Assembly (NCBI GenBank): GCA_040756745.1
Contig: JBFLYO010000014.1
Location: forward strand, 1-64,000
Length of the DNA: 64,000 nt
DNA from: JBFLYO01 sp040756745
GTDB taxonomy: Bacteria > Bacteroidota > Ignavibacteria > UBA10030 > UBA6906
Reading direction: 5' to 3'
Every line of letters starts with the position of its first letter. Position 1 is the first letter of the stretch. Below the pieces are notes generated by a model. That model did no database searches. It saw only the letters and a list, made by a program, of their open reading frames with translations, and was not told the DNA's origin. This document shows positions 24,586-33,986 of this stretch, piece by piece. The position numbers were made by a program, and so were the translations under genes.

Positions 24586-26346
24586 TTGAAACCGCTCCTT
24601 CGCTTGCTTCCGTATCTTGCACGGTACAAGAGAACCCTGCTGTGGGGTCTCCTGACCGTCGTCATGAGCAACCTCTTCACGGTCGCCCTTCCGCTCTTTG
24701 TGGGCCGCGCCGTTGATGTGCTCAAGGCCGGACTCCAGAGCGGCAACCTCTCCTCCCGCGACCTGATTGGGTACGCCGGCCTGGTCGTTGGCTTCTCCGG
24801 CATCGCAGGGATTTTCACCTTCCTGACCCGCCAGACGATCATCGTGGTCTCCCGCCACGTGGAGTTCGACATCCGCAACGACTTCCTCACTCACATCCAG
24901 AAACTGCCGCTCGCCTATTTCCAGAACACGCCGACCGGCGACCTGATGGCGCTGGCGACCAACGACATCGGGGCAGTGCGCAACGCGCTGGGTCCGGGGA
25001 TCATGTACCCGACGGACACCCTGATGACGTTCACCATGGTCCTTGCGGTGATGCTCGTTGCCGACTATCAACTGACGCTGCTCGCCCTTGTTCCGCTCCC
25101 CTTCGTTTCCGTCGCCGTGTACTATCTCGGCAAGCTCGTGCACGTGAAGTTCGAGGAGCGTCAGGAACAGTATTCGCGCCTCACCACGCGTGCGCAGGAG
25201 AACCTCTCGGGTATCCGGGTCATCAAGACGTACGTCCGCGAGGCGTATGAGACCGGACTCTTCCGGGCCATGAGCTGGGAGTATCTTAAAAAGAACCTCG
25301 TCCTTGCTCGCGTGCAGTCGATTATGTGGCCGCTCATGTTCCTTCTCGTCGGCTTTTCGCTCGTGATCTCTCTCTATTTCGGCGGGATGCGGGTGATCGA
25401 CGGCCGTCTGAGCATCGGAACGCTGACCGCCTTCTTTGTTTATCTGGCCATGCTGATCTGGCCGATGATCGCGTTCGGCTGGGTGATCAACATTCTTCAG
25501 CAGGGGGCAGCGTCGATGGCACGTCTCACCAGGATCATGGACACGGAGCCGGCGATTCGGGATTCGCAGCGGTCCGACATGCGGATCAGGCCGATGGTGG
25601 GACGGATCGAATTCCGCGATGTGACCTTCCGTCATGAGGGTGCACAGACGCCGGCGTTAAAGAACGTGACACTGACTATCCCTGCCGGGACGACGATGGC
25701 AGTCGTCGGCTACACGGGCTCCGGCAAGAGCACGCTGGTGAATCTCATCCCGCGGATGTACGACGTGACGGAGGGTCAAATCCTGATCGACGGTACGGAC
25801 GTTCGGGACATCCCCCTCGGCGTCCTACGCGGGGCGATCGGGTATGTTCCGCAGGAGACGTTCCTGTTCTCCGACTCGATCGCCGAAAACATCGCGTACG
25901 GGGTCGATACCGCCGCAGAGGATGAAGTCCTCGATGCCGCGGAGATTGCTCAGATTGCAAAAGACGTTGAGGGATTCCCCCAGCGTTACGGCACGATGCT
26001 CGGGGAACGGGGCATCACCTTGTCGGGGGGGCAGAAGCAGCGGACGAGTATTGCGCGCGCCGTGATGCGCCGCCCCGCAATCCTGATCCTTGATGATGCC
26101 CTTTCCGCTGTCGATACGTATACCGAAGAAGAGATCCTGAAACGCCTCCGGACAGTGATGCGCGGGAGGTCCAGCGTCATCATCAGCCACAGGATCTCCA
26201 CCGTCAAGGAGGCGGACCGGATCGTCGTCCTCCACGAAGGAGCCATCAAGGAAGCGGGCACGCATGATGAGCTTGTGGCGCTCGGCGGGATCTATGCCGA
26301 GCTGCACCAGAAGCAACTCCTGGAGGAGGAACTGGAACAGCTCTGA
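24586..26346 (+). CDS. ABC exporter half-transporter, subunit A (degenerate Walker B)
   Basis: Type IV ABC exporter subunit of 586 residues: six membrane helices, then an ATPase domain. Walker A is VVGYTGSGKSTLVN and the signature is canonical LSGGQKQR. Walker B ends in ILILDDALSAVD, with Asp in place of the catalytic Glu. The next gene has the opposite defect, so the two should form a heterodimer with one active and one degenerate ATP site, as in TM287/288, BmrCD and LmrCD. The start is TTG at 24586, three bases after serS. The substrate is unknown; lipid or drug export is usual. Confidence 0.88.
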   Translation: MKPLLRLLPYLARYKRTLLWGLLTVVMSNLFTVALPLFVGRAVDVLKAGLQSGNLSSRDLIGYAGLVVGFSGIAGIFTFLTRQTIIVVSRHVEFDIRNDFLTHIQKLPLAYFQNTPTGDLMALATNDIGAVRNALGPGIMYPTDTLMTFTMVLAVMLVADYQLTLLALVPLPFVSVAVYYLGKLVHVKFEERQEQYSRLTTRAQENLSGIRVIKTYVREAYETGLFRAMSWEYLKKNLVLARVQSIMWPLMFLLVGFSLVISLYFGGMRVIDGRLSIGTLTAFFVYLAMLIWPMIAFGWVINILQQGAASMARLTRIMDTEPAIRDSQRSDMRIRPMVGRIEFRDVTFRHEGAQTPALKNVTLTIPAGTTMAVVGYTGSGKSTLVNLIPRMYDVTEGQILIDGTDVRDIPLGVLRGAIGYVPQETFLFSDSIAENIAYGVDTAAEDEVLDAAEIAQIAKDVEGFPQRYGTMLGERGITLSGGQKQRTSIARAVMRRPAILILDDALSAVDTYTEEEILKRLRTVMRGRSSVIISHRISTVKEADRIVVLHEGAIKEAGTHDELVALGGIYAELHQKQLLEEELEQL

Positions 26347-26370
26347 TACGCGGCGCGGTGGGACAGTGAC

Positions 26371-28200
26371 GTGCTTCCCCGCAGGACCGATCCAACCAAT
26401 ACCATGCAGGAAGAAGAAATACTCGGCAAGGCATACGACGCACGGCTGATGCGCCGCATGCTCCGCTATCTCCGCCCCTACACCTGGTATGTGGCGCTCG
26501 GCATTGCCCTGAGCATCGCGGTATCGGCCATGGAGGCAGTGCGGCCGTATTTCACCAAGATCGCGGTCGACGTCGACATCGCCCGCGGCGATGGGCACGG
26601 CTTGCTGATGACTACGCTTGCGTTCCTCGGCATCATGTGCCTCCGCGGCGTCCTCCAGTACCTCAACACGTACCTCACGCAGTGGATCGGCCAGCGGACC
26701 ATCTTCGACCTCCGCATGGAAGTGTTCGCCCACCTGCAGCGGCTCGGACTATCGTTCTACGACCGCAACCCGATCGGTCGGCTGATCACGCGGGTCACGA
26801 ACGACGTGGAGGTGCTGAACGAAATGTTCTCCTCCGGCATCGTGATGGTGTTCAGCGACGTCTTCACCATTGTCGGGATCCTCTATTTCATGTTCTCCAT
26901 GAACTGGCAGCTTGCCCTGATCTCGCTGAGCGTGCTGCCGCTGCTGTTCTACGGAACGTTTCTCTTCCGGAAGAAGGCGCGCGAGGCGTACCGGGAGGTA
27001 CGCATTCAGATCGCCCGCATCAACGCGTTCATGCAGGAACACATCACCGGCATGATGGTGGACCAGGTGTTCGGCCGCGAGAAACGATCGTTCGAGCGCT
27101 TCAGCGCGATCAACGGCCTCCACCGCGACGCGAACATCAAGTCGATCTTCTACTACGCGGTGTTCTATCCCGGCGTCGACCTGATCGGCGCGATTGCCGT
27201 CGGCCTGATCATCTGGTATGCCGGCGTGGAAGCGATCGGCGGGGGCGTGACGATCGGCACCGTGATGGCTTTCCTCCAGTTCAATGAGATGTTCTGGCGA
27301 CCGATCCGGGACCTCTCGGAGAAATACAACATCATGCAGACCGCCATGGCATCATCCGAGCGGGTGTTCAAGTTGCTTGACGACCGGACGATCATCGAAG
27401 ACTCCCCCAAGGCGGTCGATCTCACGACGATCAAGGGGGAGATTGAATTTCGGAACGTTTGGTTTGCCTATAATGCCGGCGTCGACGGGCAGGAGCCGGA
27501 ATGGGTGTTGAGGAACGTCTCCTTTACGATCCGTGCCGGAGAGAGCGCGGCATTCGTGGGGCATACCGGCGCCGGGAAGACGACGATTATCAGCCTTCTC
27601 GCCCGGCTGTACGACATCCAGCGCGGGGAAATCCTGATCGACGGGATCAACATCCGTCACATCAGGCAGGAATCGCTCCGCCGGCATATCGCCGTGGTGC
27701 TGCAGGATGTCTTTCTCTTTTCCGGCGACATCGCGTCGAACATCAACCTGGGGAACGGCGACATTACGGAAGATCGGATCCACGCCGCAGCCCGCGTCGT
27801 CGGAGCCCACCGGTTCATTGAACAGCTTCCCGGCCGCTACCGCGCGGAAGTGAAAGAACGGGGCGCGACGCTCTCCGTGGGACAGAAGCAGTTGATTTCC
27901 TTCGCGCGCGCCCTCGCCGTGCATCCGCGAGTGCTGGTGCTGGACGAAGCGACGTCGAGCGTTGATACGGAAACAGAGCTGCTGATCCAGAACGCGATCA
28001 AGAAGCTCCTGCAGGGACGGACCTCGATCGTGATCGCCCACCGCCTCTCGACGATCCAGTCGGCCACCAAGATCATCGTCATGCACAAGGGGGAGGTCCG
28101 GGAGATGGGAACCCACCAGGAACTGCTGGCACTGGGAGGGATCTATCGCCGGCTCTACGAGCTGCAGTACAAGGAGCAGGAGATCGCCCGCCGGGCGTGA
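26371..28200 (+). CDS. ABC exporter half-transporter, subunit B (variant signature)
   Basis: Second exporter subunit, 609 residues from a GTG start (ATG 26404 is an alternative, 11 codons in). Six membrane helices precede the ATPase domain, with Walker A FVGHTGAGKTTIIS and canonical Walker B VLVLDEATSSVD, but with the signature LSVGQKQL instead of LSGGQ. Combined with the Asp-for-Glu change in subunit A, all degenerate elements fall in the same composite site. This is strong evidence that the two subunits dimerise. It is the last gene of the long run that starts at the HisA-like gene. Confidence 0.88.
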   Translation: MLPRRTDPTNTMQEEEILGKAYDARLMRRMLRYLRPYTWYVALGIALSIAVSAMEAVRPYFTKIAVDVDIARGDGHGLLMTTLAFLGIMCLRGVLQYLNTYLTQWIGQRTIFDLRMEVFAHLQRLGLSFYDRNPIGRLITRVTNDVEVLNEMFSSGIVMVFSDVFTIVGILYFMFSMNWQLALISLSVLPLLFYGTFLFRKKAREAYREVRIQIARINAFMQEHITGMMVDQVFGREKRSFERFSAINGLHRDANIKSIFYYAVFYPGVDLIGAIAVGLIIWYAGVEAIGGGVTIGTVMAFLQFNEMFWRPIRDLSEKYNIMQTAMASSERVFKLLDDRTIIEDSPKAVDLTTIKGEIEFRNVWFAYNAGVDGQEPEWVLRNVSFTIRAGESAAFVGHTGAGKTTIISLLARLYDIQRGEILIDGINIRHIRQESLRRHIAVVLQDVFLFSGDIASNINLGNGDITEDRIHAAARVVGAHRFIEQLPGRYRAEVKERGATLSVGQKQLISFARALAVHPRVLVLDEATSSVDTETELLIQNAIKKLLQGRTSIVIAHRLSTIQSATKIIVMHKGEVREMGTHQELLALGGIYRRLYELQYKEQEIARRA

Positions 28201-28209
28201 CCTTCCGCA

Positions 28210-28238
28210 TTGCAACTGTTCCCCCCGTTCAGTATGTT
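28210..28238 (+). promoter_or_regulatory. Promoter of fbp
   Basis: TTGCAA at 28210-28215 and TATGTT at 28233-28238 with a 17-base spacer, giving a leader of about 55 bases before the fbp start. Confidence 0.6.
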
Positions 28239-28303
28239 GCCGGACACTCCCCCGCCCCGCGGCGCCATGGGCGCTGCTTCACACCGTTGACAGGGAATCA
28301 GCC

Positions 28304-29326
28304 ATGACCACGCATACGCCGGGCGCCTCGAAGTTCATGACGCTGGAGCGCCACATCATGGAAGGGGAGCGCCTCCATCCCGAAGCCACTGGTAAGTTCT
28401 CCTCCCTCTTGCACGGCCTTTCGCTTGCCGCGAAACTCGTGTGGCGCGAAGTCACCAAGGCGGGGCTGGTTAACATCCTGGGAAAGACCGACCGGATGAA
28501 CATCAGCGGCGACGTGGTGAAGAAGCTGGATGAATTCGCTGACCAGACGATCTACAAAGCCATGGACCACGGCGGGGATCTCTGCGTCATGGCGTCCGAG
28601 GAGAATGAAGACATCCTGCAGATCCCGGACGACTACCCGCACGGGAAATACGTCCTCATTTATGATCCGCTGGATGGTTCGGGGAACATCGACGCGAATG
28701 TCACGATCGGCACGATCTTCTCTGTGTACGCACGCGTGACCGAATCGGGGATGGGGACGCTTGAAGACGTGCTCCAGCCGGGACACCGGCAGGTGGCGGC
28801 GGGGTATATCCTGTTCGGATCAAGCATGATGTTCGTCTACTGCACCGGGCACGGCGTGCACGGGTTCACCCTTGATCCGAGTGTCGGCGAGTTTCTCCTG
28901 TCGCACGAGGATATCAAGATTCCGAAGCGGGGGTCCATCTACAGCGTGAATGAGGGGAACTACGAACGGTGGGCGCCCCCGATAAAAAAGTACATCCAGT
29001 ATCTGAAGGAAGAGGATTCCCCGACCGGCCGACCCTATTCTTCGCGATACATCGGCTCACTGGTGGCCGACGTTCATCGCACGATGCTGTACGGCGGCAT
29101 CTATTGCTACCCGGGGGACACGAAGAACACGAACGGGAAACTCCGACTCATGTACGAGAACAATCCACTGGCCTTCATCATCGAGAACGCGGGGGGAGCC
29201 GCTTCCGACGGCCGCCGGCGGATCCTGGACATCAAGCCGACGTCACTCCACCAGCGAACACCCCTGTTCATCGGGAGCAGGGAGGATGTCCGCATCGCCG
29301 AGGAGTTTCTTGCTGGTATGCGGTAA
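28304..29326 (+). CDS. fbp: Fructose-1,6-bisphosphatase, class I
   Basis: Class I fructose-1,6-bisphosphatase of 340 residues, the gluconeogenic phosphatase. The metal-binding site is visible in ASEENED (Glu pair) and YDPLDGSGNIDANVTIG, and the substrate-binding LMYENNPLAFIIENAGGAASDG follows near the C-terminus. N-terminal sequence matches the bacterial enzyme without a long extension. The gene has its own promoter and is followed by a strong hairpin that separates it from the convergent ybgF-like gene. Confidence 0.95.
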   Translation: MTTHTPGASKFMTLERHIMEGERLHPEATGKFSSLLHGLSLAAKLVWREVTKAGLVNILGKTDRMNISGDVVKKLDEFADQTIYKAMDHGGDLCVMASEENEDILQIPDDYPHGKYVLIYDPLDGSGNIDANVTIGTIFSVYARVTESGMGTLEDVLQPGHRQVAAGYILFGSSMMFVYCTGHGVHGFTLDPSVGEFLLSHEDIKIPKRGSIYSVNEGNYERWAPPIKKYIQYLKEEDSPTGRPYSSRYIGSLVADVHRTMLYGGIYCYPGDTKNTNGKLRLMYENNPLAFIIENAGGAASDGRRRILDIKPTSLHQRTPLFIGSREDVRIAEEFLAGMR

Positions 29327-29372
29327 GAGGAAGGCGCCTTGACGCGGCACACATGCGAGGGTAATAAACGAG

Positions 29373-29402
29373 ATAACCCCGGCCGATTCCGACCGGGGTT
29401 AT
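29373..29402. terminator. Bidirectional terminator hairpin between fbp and ybgF
   Basis: Inverted repeat with a 13-bp stem (29373-29385 with 29390-29402, one mismatch) and a four-base loop. It lies between two convergent genes and is AT-rich at its base on both sides. Confidence 0.75.
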
Positions 29403-29425
29403 TCGTACGAATGAACTACAAAATC

Positions 29426-30124
29426 CTATCTCAGCTTGGCGAGTTTGTCTTTCGCCTTCTCGACGATATCGCTCGCGGGATACGTGCTCACGACCTTGTC
29501 ATAGGCCTCGCGTGCTGCGGCTTTGTCGCCCAGCGCAGCGTAAGCGTTGCCGATCATCAGTTGCGCGTAGGGGCGCTTACCCGAGCCCTCGTAGCCGAGC
29601 ACGGTTTCAAACTGCCTGATCGCGTCGTTGTACCTCCTCATCCCGTAGTATGACTCGCCGATCCAGTAATGGCAGTTGTCGGCCAGCTTGTTGTCCGCGC
29701 CTGCCTGCAGGATCCCTTCGAACTGCTGGATCGCATCCTGGAAGTTTCTCTGCCTGAACTGATCGAGCGCTGCACTGTATGCCGACGTGAGATCTCCGGA
29801 CGGCGTTACCGGCGCAGGGGTCGCCTTCGGCGCAGCGCTCGCCTCGGCGAGCTTGGTCTCGAGCTCGGCATTCCGGCCGGTGAGACTCCGGTTCTCGGCC
29901 GCCATCGCATCGAGCTGTTCCTTCATCCGCCTGTTCTCATTCTTCAGACTATCGATGCGGTATTCGAGGCTTGCAGTGGGTGAAGCTTCCGGCGGTGTTT
30001 CCCACTCGTCCATGGTTTCTTCTTCTGACGCACATCCTGCCGCAAGTACCCCCAGACCCAGGGCAATGAAGCCGGGGATCAGGAACAGTCGCACATTACG
30101 AGCATTCCGTGGGTCGTTGCTCAT
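29426..30124 (-). CDS. YbgF/CpoB-like TPR lipoprotein
   Basis: Cell-envelope protein of 232 residues. A lipoprotein signal (GFIALGLGVLAAGC) is followed by an acidic linker, a coiled coil at about residues 45-85 (SLKNENRRMKEQLDAMAA), a Pro/Ala linker, and three TPR-like repeats of the Tol-Pal YbgF family (YSAALDQFRQRNFQDAIQQF onward). In E. coli, YbgF/CpoB coordinates Tol-Pal with peptidoglycan synthesis. The tol-pal genes are not in the window, so the role is inferred from architecture. I chose ATG 30124, where the signal peptide begins. Confidence 0.82.
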   Translation of the reverse strand: MSNDPRNARNVRLFLIPGFIALGLGVLAAGCASEEETMDEWETPPEASPTASLEYRIDSLKNENRRMKEQLDAMAAENRSLTGRNAELETKLAEASAAPKATPAPVTPSGDLTSAYSAALDQFRQRNFQDAIQQFEGILQAGADNKLADNCHYWIGESYYGMRRYNDAIRQFETVLGYEGSGKRPYAQLMIGNAYAALGDKAAAREAYDKVVSTYPASDIVEKAKDKLAKLR

Positions 30125-30161
30125 GGGTCCTCTCCTTTTCCTATGGTTGTAAATTCCGCCT

Positions 30162-30190
30162 AATGTATCAAACGATAGGGGGAATGTCAA
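30162..30190 (-). promoter_or_regulatory. Promoter of the ybgF-like gene
   Basis: On the minus strand, TTGACA (30190-30185) and TACATT (30167-30162) with a 17-base spacer. Both hexamers are identical to those before the MoxR-like gene. Confidence 0.7.
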
Positions 30191-30215
30191 GACGGCCAGC
30201 AGCGGCGAACCCACC

Positions 30216-30244
30216 TTGTTATTCAGAGCTCAGAGTGGTATATT
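30216..30244 (+). promoter_or_regulatory. Promoter of the TPR-DUF4292-EnvC-CHASE2 operon
   Basis: TTGTTA at 30216-30221 and TATATT at 30239-30244 with a 17-base spacer. Its position inside the open frame shows that the following gene must start at 30270 or later. Confidence 0.65.
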
Positions 30245-30269
30245 TTTTGACGACAGAAGAGGAAGTCAC

Positions 30270-32006
30270 GTGCTGAGACAATGGTGGCGTGCGATGCGGG
30301 CGGCGACGGCGCTGGCAGGGGCGGCCGCCGTGATCACTGCAGGGTGCGGCTCGACGGGGCCTGCTGCTGGCGACGCGGAGAAGACGGGCCTGCCGCGGGA
30401 AGTGACGGCGATGCAACATGAGGAGGCGCTCCGGCATTTCATCGACGGCTCCGTCTTTGAGATGAAGGGGGAATACGCGCAGGCGGCGCTCGAATATCAA
30501 GAAGCGCTCCGGTATGAAAAGAACCACGCAATGTTCTTTGCGCTCGCCAAGTGCTACAGTGCGCTGAATAAGTCCGCGCTCGCCATTGAGGCCGGCCGGG
30601 AGGCGGTCCGCCTCGCCCCCGAGAACTATGACTACCGGCGCCTCCTGGCGGAAGTCATGAACAATGCGTTCGATTTCGACGGCGCTGCGGAACAGTACGA
30701 GGCGCTCATTGCGCGCGATTCGTCCCGCATGGACGCCTGGTATAACCTCGCCCGCGTCTATCAGAACCGCAAGCCCCTGAAAGCCCTCGACATCTACTGG
30801 AAAATGACCGCCCGCTTCGGGCCGGAATGGGAAGTCCTCCTCCAGACCGCCGAGCTCTGCAGCAAGCTCGGCAAACATGACAGCGCTGCCTCTGCCCTCC
30901 GGCAGATGACCGAACTCGACCCCGGGAACAGGGAACTCAAACGCACCCTGGCGCACACCTACCTCCGGGCAGAACAGCTTAACAATGCCCTCGCGGTCTA
31001 TTCCGTACTCCACGAAATTGATTCATCCAACCTGGAATACCAGGCGGAGATTGCGGGCATCTGGCTCCAGAAAAAGGAGTACGACCGGGCGACACGGGAG
31101 TTTGAAACAATCCTCGGACAGGATACCTTGTCGGTCGACGTGAAGGTCCATATCGGAGAGCTCTACTTCGATCAGCTCCAGAAGGACTCCACGCTCATTC
31201 CGGTGAGCCGGAGGATCTTTGAGCGGATCCGGGATGCTCATCCGGACGACTGGCGCCCGTACTGGTTTCTGGGGGGCATTGCATCCGCAGAACAGGATGA
31301 TTCGCTCACGGTGTTGAATTTCCGCAAGGTCACCGAGCTGGCAAGCTGGAACGCCAACGGATGGGTCTTCCTGAGCGCGGTGTATCTGAACAAAAACAAC
31401 TTTGCGGCGAGCGTCCCCATCCTGGAGTCTGCGGTCAGGGCGGTTCCAGACGATTTCCGCGTGAATTTCTTCCTCGGCGTTGCCTACAGCCGCGTCGGCC
31501 GCAATGAAGACGCCGCGCGCGTCCTCGAACGTGCCCGGCAGATCAACCCGAAGGACGTCGACGCCATCGGACAGCTGGCGCTGGTCTATGAAGGACTCAA
31601 GAAGCTGGACGAAAGCGACAGTCTGTACGAGGAGGCGCTCCGGATCAACCCGGATAACCACTTGATCCTCAACAACTACGGCTACAGTCTGGCGGAACGG
31701 GGCATCCAGCTTGATCGTGCGCTCGATATGGCGCGTAAGGCCGTCGAAGCGCAGCCGGACAACACGTCGTATCTCGACACGATCGGATGGGTGTACTTCC
31801 GTCTTGGCCGCTACCGCGAGGCAGAGCAGTATATCAGCAAGGCGATCGCGAAAGGAGACGCCAGCGCCGTCATACTCGAACACCTCGGGGATGTCTATTT
31901 CAAGTTGAACGAGACCGAGCGGGCCGTCGAGCAATGGAATGCTGCGCTGAAGCTCGATGCGAACAACACAGGCCTCCGGGAGAAGATCGCCCGCCGGTCG
32001 CTATGA
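30270..32006 (+). CDS. TPR-repeat lipoprotein
   Basis: Protein of 578 residues with an N-terminal lipoprotein signal (ALAGAAAVITAGC) and, for the rest of its length, about a dozen tetratricopeptide repeats (for example AALEYQEALRYEKNHAMFFA and SDSLYEEALRINPDNHLILN). It is probably lipid-anchored and acts as a protein-protein scaffold in the envelope; it has no enzymatic motif. I took GTG 30270 as the start because AGAGGAAG precedes it and the promoter covers earlier positions; ATG 30294 is the alternative. It overlaps the DUF4292 gene by four bases (ATGA). Confidence 0.8.
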   Translation: MLRQWWRAMRAATALAGAAAVITAGCGSTGPAAGDAEKTGLPREVTAMQHEEALRHFIDGSVFEMKGEYAQAALEYQEALRYEKNHAMFFALAKCYSALNKSALAIEAGREAVRLAPENYDYRRLLAEVMNNAFDFDGAAEQYEALIARDSSRMDAWYNLARVYQNRKPLKALDIYWKMTARFGPEWEVLLQTAELCSKLGKHDSAASALRQMTELDPGNRELKRTLAHTYLRAEQLNNALAVYSVLHEIDSSNLEYQAEIAGIWLQKKEYDRATREFETILGQDTLSVDVKVHIGELYFDQLQKDSTLIPVSRRIFERIRDAHPDDWRPYWFLGGIASAEQDDSLTVLNFRKVTELASWNANGWVFLSAVYLNKNNFAASVPILESAVRAVPDDFRVNFFLGVAYSRVGRNEDAARVLERARQINPKDVDAIGQLALVYEGLKKLDESDSLYEEALRINPDNHLILNNYGYSLAERGIQLDRALDMARKAVEAQPDNTSYLDTIGWVYFRLGRYREAEQYISKAIAKGDASAVILEHLGDVYFKLNETERAVEQWNAALKLDANNTGLREKIARRSL

Positions 32007-32779
32007 GCGACTTCAGTCAGCGCGCCACGGTGCTGGGGGTGGGCATGCTCCTCGTCGCCTCCTGCGGACCGTCGTCCTCCGTCCTCGTGAACGACCTGCG
32101 CGACCTTCCCGCCGACGTCCTGGCGGCGCGCCTGCACGCGCGTGACGGGCGCATCACCAGCATGACGGGGAAGGGAAGCGTGCTGTTTGAAGGACCAGAG
32201 GCGTCGGGGTCGGCGTACTTCTCCATGGCGCTGAAGAAGCCCGATTCGCTGCTGATTATGCTGGAAGGTCCGTTCGGCATCGATGCGGGGTTCCTCTTCC
32301 TCAGTCGGGCGAAGTACGTGATGTACAATTCCATGGAAAACAGAGCCGTGACCGGCGTCCCGACGCCGGAAACAATTCGCGGGACGATCCCGGTCGAGCT
32401 CACGGCGGAACAGATCCTCACAATGTTCAGGGGCGGGTTCACGCTTCCGGATACTTCGCCCTCCGCATACGTGCTGGAGGACGGTGCGGTCCGCGCCGAG
32501 TACATCGTGCGGGGTGAGCGGCAGACGTTCTGGGTCGATCCGCAGGACAACCTCGTTGTCCGTTACGAAGCGCGCGACCGGTCCGAGGCGCTGCAGATCG
32601 AAGCGACGGCCTCGCGCGTGACCCAACAGGACGGCGTTGCCGCCCCGAGGCGCGTGACCGTCCGCTTTCCCTCCCGCGGTCAACGCGTCAGTATCTCGTA
32701 CAGCTCCCTCGAGCTCAATCCGGCGCACGCCTCGCTGGAGTACACGCTGCCTGCCAATGCCCGCATCACGATCCGGTGA
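32003..32779 (+). CDS. DUF4292 lipoprotein
   Basis: Protein of 258 residues with a lipoprotein signal (ATVLGVGMLLVASC) and the DUF4292 domain, a LolA/LolB-like fold common in Bacteroidota. The segment from LHARDGRITSMTGKGSVLFE onward and the C-terminal ISYSSLELN are typical. A role in lipoprotein or lipid handling in the periplasm is suggested by the fold, but it is not proven for this family. It is coupled to the TPR lipoprotein by ATGA and followed after seven bases by the EnvC-like gene. The frame extends upstream to 31787 only as a shadow of the TPR gene. Confidence 0.82.
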   Translation: MSDFSQRATVLGVGMLLVASCGPSSSVLVNDLRDLPADVLAARLHARDGRITSMTGKGSVLFEGPEASGSAYFSMALKKPDSLLIMLEGPFGIDAGFLFLSRAKYVMYNSMENRAVTGVPTPETIRGTIPVELTAEQILTMFRGGFTLPDTSPSAYVLEDGAVRAEYIVRGERQTFWVDPQDNLVVRYEARDRSEALQIEATASRVTQQDGVAAPRRVTVRFPSRGQRVSISYSSLELNPAHASLEYTLPANARITIR

Positions 32780-32786
32780 CCCTGCA

Positions 32787-33986
32787 GTGCGATCCGCCGT
32801 ACGACATTTCCTCTTCCTCGTGATCGGCGCGCTCCTGGTCCGGCCGGCGGCGGCCCAGGATGAGATCGCCAAACGCCAGGCGGAGTTGAACTCCATCCGC
32901 GACCAGATCAAGGCGTACGAGGAAAAGATTCGCGAACAGCAACGCTCGGAACGCGCCACCCTGGAGCTCCTCGATACCTACGACAAGAAGGGGACACTTG
33001 TACGCAGCCTCATCAGCCGGCTGCGGGCACAGGAGCAGGAACTGAAAAAGCGGATTGAAACGACCAGGCGGAGCATGTCCCGGCTTGAATCGCAGCTCAG
33101 CTTCCTGAAACAGCAGTACGCTGCCTACGTGACGTCCGTCTATCGGACGGGCAGGACGCGGGATCTTGAACTCCTTCTCTCGTCTTCCTCGATCAATCAG
33201 TTCTACATCCGGAACGAATACCTCAGGCGGTTTGCCGACCAACGCAGACGCGACGCAGAGCACATTGCCGCCAAGAAAAAAGAGGTTGAGGATGTCCAGG
33301 CCCAGCTGCACATTCAGTTGAGCGAGGAGCAACGACTGATCGCGGAAAAGGGTGCGGAGGAGGAGCGGCTGGCGGAACTCGCAGCGGACCGCCGCGATGC
33401 GCTTGCGCGTATCAGGAAGGACAAGCGGCTGATGCAGCGCGAGATCGAACGGCAGATGAGGGCGGCGCAGGACCTGGAAGACATGATCGCCAAGCTCATC
33501 GAAGCGGAACGGATCAGAAAGGAGAAAGAGGCAGAGCTCGCGCGGAAATCAAAACTTGCGGTGCCGCCGACGACCGCGAGCGTGTTCGATCAGAAAAAGG
33601 GGAGGCTGCGCTGGCCGGTCAACGAGGGAACGATCGTAGCGCGCTTCGGCAACCAGAAGCATCCGACGCTCAAGACCATCACCCTCAACACAGGCATCGA
33701 TATCGCCGTCAAAGCCGGGACGCCGGTGGCCACGGTCGCGGACGGTGAAGTCGCCAAGATCTGGTGGCTCCCCTCATACGGGAACCTCGTGATCGTCGAC
33801 CACAGCGGCGGATACCGGACCGTGTATACGCATCTTGCGGAAATTCAGGCGGCGGAGGGGACCAGGGTGAAGGAGGGAGATGTGATCGGGTACACGGGGG
33901 AGACGCTGAACGGACCGCGCCTGCACTTCGAGCTGTGGAAAGGCAAGGAAAAACAAAACCCCGAGCAGTGGCTGGGCCGGCCGTGA
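32787..33986 (+). CDS. EnvC-like murein hydrolase activator
   Basis: Periplasmic protein of 399 residues with a signal peptide ending at AAAQ. Long coiled coils occupy about residues 20-255, followed by a C-terminal LytM/M23 domain. That domain has lost zinc ligands: the first His is replaced (LNTGIDIAV instead of HxGIDI), and the HxH pair reads RLHFELW. This is as expected for an EnvC-type activator that switches on amidases but does not cut peptidoglycan itself. I placed the start at GTG 32787, after the DUF4292 stop; ATG 32757 would overlap by 23 bases. It overlaps the CHASE2 gene by GTGA. Confidence 0.83.
   Translation: MRSAVRHFLFLVIGALLVRPAAAQDEIAKRQAELNSIRDQIKAYEEKIREQQRSERATLELLDTYDKKGTLVRSLISRLRAQEQELKKRIETTRRSMSRLESQLSFLKQQYAAYVTSVYRTGRTRDLELLLSSSSINQFYIRNEYLRRFADQRRRDAEHIAAKKKEVEDVQAQLHIQLSEEQRLIAEKGAEEERLAELAADRRDALARIRKDKRLMQREIERQMRAAQDLEDMIAKLIEAERIRKEKEAELARKSKLAVPPTTASVFDQKKGRLRWPVNEGTIVARFGNQKHPTLKTITLNTGIDIAVKAGTPVATVADGEVAKIWWLPSYGNLVIVDHSGGYRTVYTHLAEIQAAEGTRVKEGDVIGYTGETLNGPRLHFELWKGKEKQNPEQWLGRP

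Noticed and set aside
24382..25635. 417-codon minus-strand frame over serS and the ABC gene
   Set aside because: It is antisense, rich in His, Glu and Arg in the way GC-rich shadows are, and it crosses two clear genes.
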